A stretch of 64,000 bases of DNA from Verrucomicrobiota bacterium (lineage in GTDB: Bacteria; Verrucomicrobiota; Verrucomicrobiia; Limisphaerales; JADJPG01). Positions within the stretch are counted from its first letter, which is position 1, and every line of letters starts with the position of its first letter. Shown here piece after piece: positions 59,901 to 64,000 of the stretch. Made by a program: the position numbers and the translations under genes. The DNA lies in assembly GCA_016713365.1 (NCBI GenBank), contig JADJPG010000015.1, positions 37,692 through 101,691 on the forward strand, written 5' to 3'. The notes below the pieces were generated by a model. The model made no database searches, was not told the DNA's origin, and saw only the letters and a list, made by a program, of their open reading frames with translations.

Positions 59901-61528
59901 CGTGGATTGCTCCAGCGAGTGGAGTGGCCACGTTTTCCACGCGCGGCTGTGCGTTCGATACGCTCCTCGCGGTCTACACCAACGTCCTCGTCAGCGGGAC
60001 CAATCTCGTTGCCGCGGACGACGACGGCGCCGGTTACTTCACCAGCACCGTCACGTTCAGCGCGGAAGCAGGGAAGGAATACCAGATCGCCGTCGATGGT
60101 TATGGCGGCGCCAGCGGACGGGTCGTGTTGCATTGGGAATCGACGGACATTCCGGAGGCGGTGCCGGTCATCCTCCGCCAGCCGGCGGGGTTGTCGGTGG
60201 CGGAAGGCTCGAATGCCGTGCTGAGCGTCGGCGCGCGCGGTCCGGGCCTGAGCTACCAGTGGTATCGCAGCGGCCGTCTGCTGCGCAGCGGCACCAACGC
60301 CACCCTGACAATTACCAACGTTCGACCCGAGAACGCGGGCGCTTACTCGGTGGTGGTGCGCAGTGGCGATCGGACCGTGGAAAGCGCCCGCGCGTCGCTG
60401 GAACTGGGCGCCGCGCCGTTCGTCGTCACGCAGGACAAGTTTCAGGATCTGTTTGTCACCAACCTCTCGACCCGGTTGACGCTGGGTCTTGGCAGCGCGG
60501 GCCGGCAAATCTTTGACAACACAGGATCCGATACGCAGACGCTGGAGCCTAATCACGGCAATTTCCCCGGCGGGTCGTCGCGCTGGATCCGATTCCGCAC
60601 CACCACGAATGTCCTGCTGCAAATCGATACCCTGGGCAGCGAGATCGACACGACACTGAGCATTTATACCGGCACCAATCTCAGCACGCTGTCATTGGTG
60701 GGTCGGGACAACAACAGCGCTCCTGATGGTGTGCGCAGTCTGCTCCGCTTCACGCCCAGTCCGTCAGTGGAGTATCAAGTCGCAGTCGACGGTGTGAACG
60801 GCGCGCAAGGGAAGATCTGCCTGAACTGGCAGCAAGGGGTCCCACCGGTTTCGATCGCCTCATTCGCCACCCAGGAAGTGCGCATCGGCAGTTCCGCCAT
60901 GCTCACTGCAGGAACTTACGGTGCCGCGCCGGTGCCCGCGTATCGTTGGCTTCTCAACGGCGTGCCGCTCGCGAACGCGACCAATGCCAGCCTGCTCCTT
61001 ACCAATTTTCAGGCGACCAACGCCGGCACCTACAGCGTCATCGTCAGCAACTTCGCCGGGGTCGTTACCAATGTCGTCGCACTGGTGTCGCCTGCGCCGC
61101 AGTTCCGCCTGAACTACAGCCTCGTGTTCACCGGCGGCGTCCCGCGGATGCGATTGACCGGTCCGCTGACGAACCAGATCACCGTCGATGCCACGAGCGA
61201 TCTCATCCAATGGTCCGAGCAGCGCGTCTTCAATCACGTGATGCCGCTCGATTTCCTCGATCTCGATCCACGCGGTCTTCGCTCGCGCTATTATCGGGCG
61301 CTGCTGTCTCCGCCGGCGAAACCTGACCCGGAATGGACCTCCACCAACGGCCAGCGTGCGTTCCGACTGCGCGGCGCGCTCGGCCGCCAGCTGGTGATTG
61401 AAGGTTCGCCGGACCTAACCTCCTGGTCGCCGTTGCTGACCAACGACGTTGTCTTCAACGTCGACTTTACCGACGCGTTCTCCACGAATCTCCCGCTGCG
61501 CTTCTATCGACTACGGCCTGTGCCTTGA
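56995..61528 (+). pseudogene. giant secreted beta-propeller/Ig protein, frameshift near start
   Basis: An ATG at 56995 (or 57010) begins a signal sequence (WLGASLVLLLLWLSSACA). The frame then drifts. Between 57119 and 57200 the reading must change by one base to enter SPDGVVHAVLETNGVIYLGGEF, open to 61528; the total is one base over a multiple of three. The main part (1442 codons from GTG 57200) has about eleven propeller units of the form YVGGDF.S..G..RR.LAA.DA..G....WNP (to about residue 680). Ig-like, PPC-like (GGRSIWFSW), Ig-like, a second PPC-like and Ig-like domains follow, then two distance-from-reference segments ending FYRLRPVP. If the frameshift is real, the protein loses its export signal. 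Confidence 0.8.
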
Positions 61529-61556
61529 CGCGGCCGGTCTGTCACGCCGACCGGAG

Positions 61557-62414
61557 CTACTCCGGTTGTGAATGTGGATCGGGCAGTACGCACTCCACGG
61601 CATTTTGTCCCACCATTTTTCCGATCCGCTTCAGGTCGGAACGAAATTGTTGCGCATCGTCCGCGGCCCAGCGCATGAAGCGATGCTGGTGACCGTGATA
61701 CCGGATCAATGTCCGCACGAGCGTGTTTGTATCCGAAAGCCGTGTCACCTGAACCGCCACCTTGGCCCCGAGTTTCATCGGGGGATTGGACCGCTCCCGT
61801 GCGCGAAAGCCGTAAGACTCAACGGACAGCTCCATCACGCTGTCGACGCCCAGGGCCTTGATTGGGCCATAGTCGCGCCCTGACGGATCGGCGGAGGAAA
61901 AATCCTTGGCGAGATTGGGCGGGATGACGATGGGTGGCGGATAGCCGGCTTCGGCAAACGACACTTTCATCTGACTCACGATGCCTTCGAAGATCGGGCG
62001 CTCCCGCAACGCCTTCAGCATGGCGTCTTCTCCGCGTTCAATCTCCGCCTGCGGCACACCTGAGATGGCTCCGCCAATGACACCCGCCATGCCGGAGACA
62101 AACAAGCCAACTGCAATTTCGTCCGCCCCATCGTCCAGATCGATGAACTCCCACGTCTTTCCGGCGGTGTGGAACATCGCGTTCGCCGGGGTCTTCGGAT
62201 AGCGGAACGTAAACAACGGAACGGCGTCTGGCACCAGCAGCCCGATTCGTCCCAGCGGTGGTGGCGCTACCTCGCTTGCAGCCGCGGGCTTCGTGCTGAC
62301 CCGGGAACGCCCCGGGGCATAACAACCCGTGACTCCCGCCAGGATCAGCACGGAAAGGTGAATGACGAATCGTCGTTGGCGTACGAGTCGATGGAATGTG
62401 GAAATGCCTCGCAT
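61557..62414 (-). CDS. lipoprotein of unknown function
   Basis: The 285-residue protein has a lipoprotein signal (VIHLSVLILAGVTGC; lipobox VTGC, Cys near residue 31) and a small, possibly membrane-associated glycine-rich segment (VGLFVSGMAGVIGGAISG, about 103-120). The C-terminal half (VDSVMELSVESYGF, KLGAKVAVQVTRL) resembles lipoproteins with a TolB/GNA1162-like fold, but this is weak. It is convergent with the giant protein upstream, and faces ubiD across 117 bp. Confidence 0.82.
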   Translation of the reverse strand: MRGISTFHRLVRQRRFVIHLSVLILAGVTGCYAPGRSRVSTKPAAASEVAPPPLGRIGLLVPDAVPLFTFRYPKTPANAMFHTAGKTWEFIDLDDGADEIAVGLFVSGMAGVIGGAISGVPQAEIERGEDAMLKALRERPIFEGIVSQMKVSFAEAGYPPPIVIPPNLAKDFSSADPSGRDYGPIKALGVDSVMELSVESYGFRARERSNPPMKLGAKVAVQVTRLSDTNTLVRTLIRYHGHQHRFMRWAADDAQQFRSDLKRIGKMVGQNAVECVLPDPHSQPE

Positions 62415-62531
62415 GGTTTGAACGAATCTAAAGTTCGCGAAAAGCTATCTTTAGAAACGACACAAGCAAGCGCGATCATCGGTGGATTCATCCGCGTTGC
62501 GCTTGCCGCCTCGCCCCGTAAACTCCCCCGC

Positions 62532-64000
62532 ATGGCTTTCGATTCTTTCCGCGATTTCATCAATGCGCTCGACCGGGCGGGCGAGCTCAAACGCATCACG
62601 CAACCCGTCGCCACCGAGCTGGAGATAACCGAGATCGCCGACCGCGAAATGAAACAACCCGGCGGCGGCAAGGCGCTGCTGTTTGAAAAGCCCACCGTCA
62701 ATGGCGTCGTCTCGCCCTTCCCCGTCGCCATCAACACGCTCGGGTCCCACAAGCGCATGGCCATGAGCATGGGCGCGGAAACCGTGGACGAAGTCGCGAA
62801 CGAACTCGGCGCGCTGATGAAAGCCAAGCCGCCGACCTCGATGAAGGAAGCGATGAAGCTGCTCTCGCTCGCGCTGGACCTGCGTCACGCCAAGCCGAAG
62901 ACCGTGAAGAGCGGCTCGTGCAAGGATGTCGTTCACTTGGTTGAAGGTTCCAAGTCGAAGGTTGCAAGTTGGCCGAAGGCGCCCGACGTCAATCAACCTT
63001 CAACCTTCAACCTGCAACCGCCAACGTTGGCCAACATGCCAATCCTTCGCTGCTGGCCGCTCGACGGCGGGCGCTTCATCACGCTGCCGTGCGTTGTCAC
63101 GCGCGATCCGGATACGGGCGAGCGCAATCTCGGCATGTATCGCATCCAGATCTACGACGAGAAGACTACTGGCATGCACTGGCAGCTCCAGAAAGTCGCC
63201 GCACGCCATGGCCGGCGTTATTACGAAAAGGGCGAACGCATGCCCGTCAGCATTTTCATCGGCGGCGATCCGATGTTTCCCTTCGCCGCCACCGCACCGA
63301 TGCCCGATGGCTTGGATGAATTCCTCCTCGCCGGTTATCTCCGCAAGAAATCCGTCGAACTCGTGAAGTGCGAGACCAACGACCTCGAAGTCCCCGCGAA
63401 TTCTGACTTCGTGATCGAAGGCTACATCGACCCCACCGAACCGTTGCGCGACGAAGGCCCGTTCGGCGATCACACCGGCTACTACACCTTGCCCGAGCCG
63501 TATCCGGTCTTCCACGTCACCGCCATCACGCACCGCAAGGACGCCGTTTATCCCGCCACCATCGTCGGCATCCCGCCGATGGAAGACTTCTACATCGGCG
63601 GCGCGTCCGTGAAACTCTTCCTGCCCATCTTCAAGATGAACTTCCCCGAGATCGTGGACATCGCGCTGCCGGCGGAAGGCGTCTTCCACAACCTCGTCTT
63701 CGTCAGCATCAAGAAGACCTACCCGATGCAGGCCTACAAAATCATGCACGGCCTCTGGGGCATGGGGCAGATGATGTTCACGAAATACATCGTGGTGGTG
63801 GACGCCGACGTGAACGTCCACAACACCAGCGAAGTCCTCTTCCATCTCTTCGCCAACACCGACCCGCAACGCGACAGCATCTTCACCAAAGGCCCGTCCG
63901 ACGTGCTCGACCACGCGACGAGCGAAATCGCCGTCGGGAGCAAACAAGGTTTCGACGCGACGAAGAAACTCCCGGGCGAAGGTTTCAAACGCCCCTGGCC
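62532..64000 (+). CDS. ubiD: UbiD-family decarboxylase, 3' end outside window
   Basis: The frame is open from ATG 62532 to the window end, 489 codons. It starts FRDFINALDRAGELKRITQPV and has EITEIADREMK, MPILRCWPLDGGRFIT, GMYRIQIYD, SIFIGGDP, EGPFGDHTGYY and MFTKYIVVVDADVNV. These are UbiD motifs for prenylated-FMN-dependent decarboxylation of 4-hydroxybenzoate-type acids in quinone synthesis. The close relative for menaquinone (futalosine pathway, MqnP-linked) is also possible. About 30 residues between CKDVVH and LANMPIL (62936-63032) are an extra segment coded by an inverted repeat of GGTTGAAGGTT/GGTTGCA units, probably a small inserted repeat kept in frame. Confidence 0.92.
   Translation, partial: MAFDSFRDFINALDRAGELKRITQPVATELEITEIADREMKQPGGGKALLFEKPTVNGVVSPFPVAINTLGSHKRMAMSMGAETVDEVANELGALMKAKPPTSMKEAMKLLSLALDLRHAKPKTVKSGSCKDVVHLVEGSKSKVASWPKAPDVNQPSTFNLQPPTLANMPILRCWPLDGGRFITLPCVVTRDPDTGERNLGMYRIQIYDEKTTGMHWQLQKVAARHGRRYYEKGERMPVSIFIGGDPMFPFAATAPMPDGLDEFLLAGYLRKKSVELVKCETNDLEVPANSDFVIEGYIDPTEPLRDEGPFGDHTGYYTLPEPYPVFHVTAITHRKDAVYPATIVGIPPMEDFYIGGASVKLFLPIFKMNFPEIVDIALPAEGVFHNLVFVSIKKTYPMQAYKIMHGLWGMGQMMFTKYIVVVDADVNVHNTSEVLFHLFANTDPQRDSIFTKGPSDVLDHATSEIAVGSKQGFDATKKLPGEGFKRPW
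62939..63027. repeat. inverted repeat inserted in frame in ubiD
   Basis: One arm contains GGTTGAAGGTT and GGTTGCAAGTTGG; the other contains CAACCTTCAACCTTCAACC and TGCAACCGCCAA. The segment sits where other UbiD proteins have a short connection. Confidence 0.55.

Overview
The window reads as chromosomal DNA of a GC-rich Gram-negative member of the PVC group, most likely Verrucomicrobia (Pedosphaera/Limisphaera-like). Grounds: a DUF1501 plus DUF1549/DUF1553 cytochrome pair, a large zinc-ribbon Ser/Thr kinase coupled to an ECF sigma factor, many huge secreted Ig/PPC/beta-propeller proteins ending in an FYR-type C-terminus, and lipid A/LPS genes (LpxK, LpxL-like, WaaF). Taxonomy is inference.

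Region 1 (1-9966) is a sigma-54 island. An orphan NtrC-type activator (6335-7789) lies among secreted repeat proteins. Three of these carry a GG-N10-GC promoter preceded by the same palindrome, GTTCC-N6-GGAAC. Region 2 (10048-20051) holds the kinase/sigma pair and two large secreted proteins, one with YadA-like head repeats and a self-cleaving S74 tail. Region 3 (20052-22087) is decayed: an astacin remnant, a frameshifted RAYT transposase with its REP-like repeats, and a frameshifted unknown gene. Pyruvate carboxylase follows.

Region 4 (26728-34306) is the most interesting part: an RNA-repair locus. RtcR diverges from a textbook sigma-54 promoter that drives a Ro60-like protein (Rsr), then five Y-RNA-like genes, two small unknown genes and RtcB. 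Four Y RNAs carry a tRNA-like module in circularly permuted order (T-arm, closed acceptor stem, D-arm), with the anticodon arm replaced by the Ro-type stem. The terminal stems show compensatory changes between copies. The fifth is a minimal version without the tRNA module.

Region 5 (34331-46505) has a beta-helix protein, an aminophosphonate pair (FAD oxidoreductase plus PhnX), an OmpR-like regulator lacking the phospho-acceptor Asp, a DMT transporter, the lipid A/LPS genes, a PQQ-propeller protein and a SMI1/KNR4-type protein. Region 6 (46684-52307) is a TetR-controlled four-gene export system with the same 13-bp operator on both sides of tetR. Region 7 (52317-64000) has the DUF1501/PSD1 pair, a giant beta-propeller/Ig protein, a lipoprotein and a UbiD decarboxylase cut by the window end.

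Five otherwise coherent genes carry a single-base frameshift (RAYT, 21312-21882, 36292-37432, 41386-42389, 56995-61528) and one has an in-frame amber codon (1489). This could be real decay or assembly consensus error; the lipid A acyltransferase case argues for some error.
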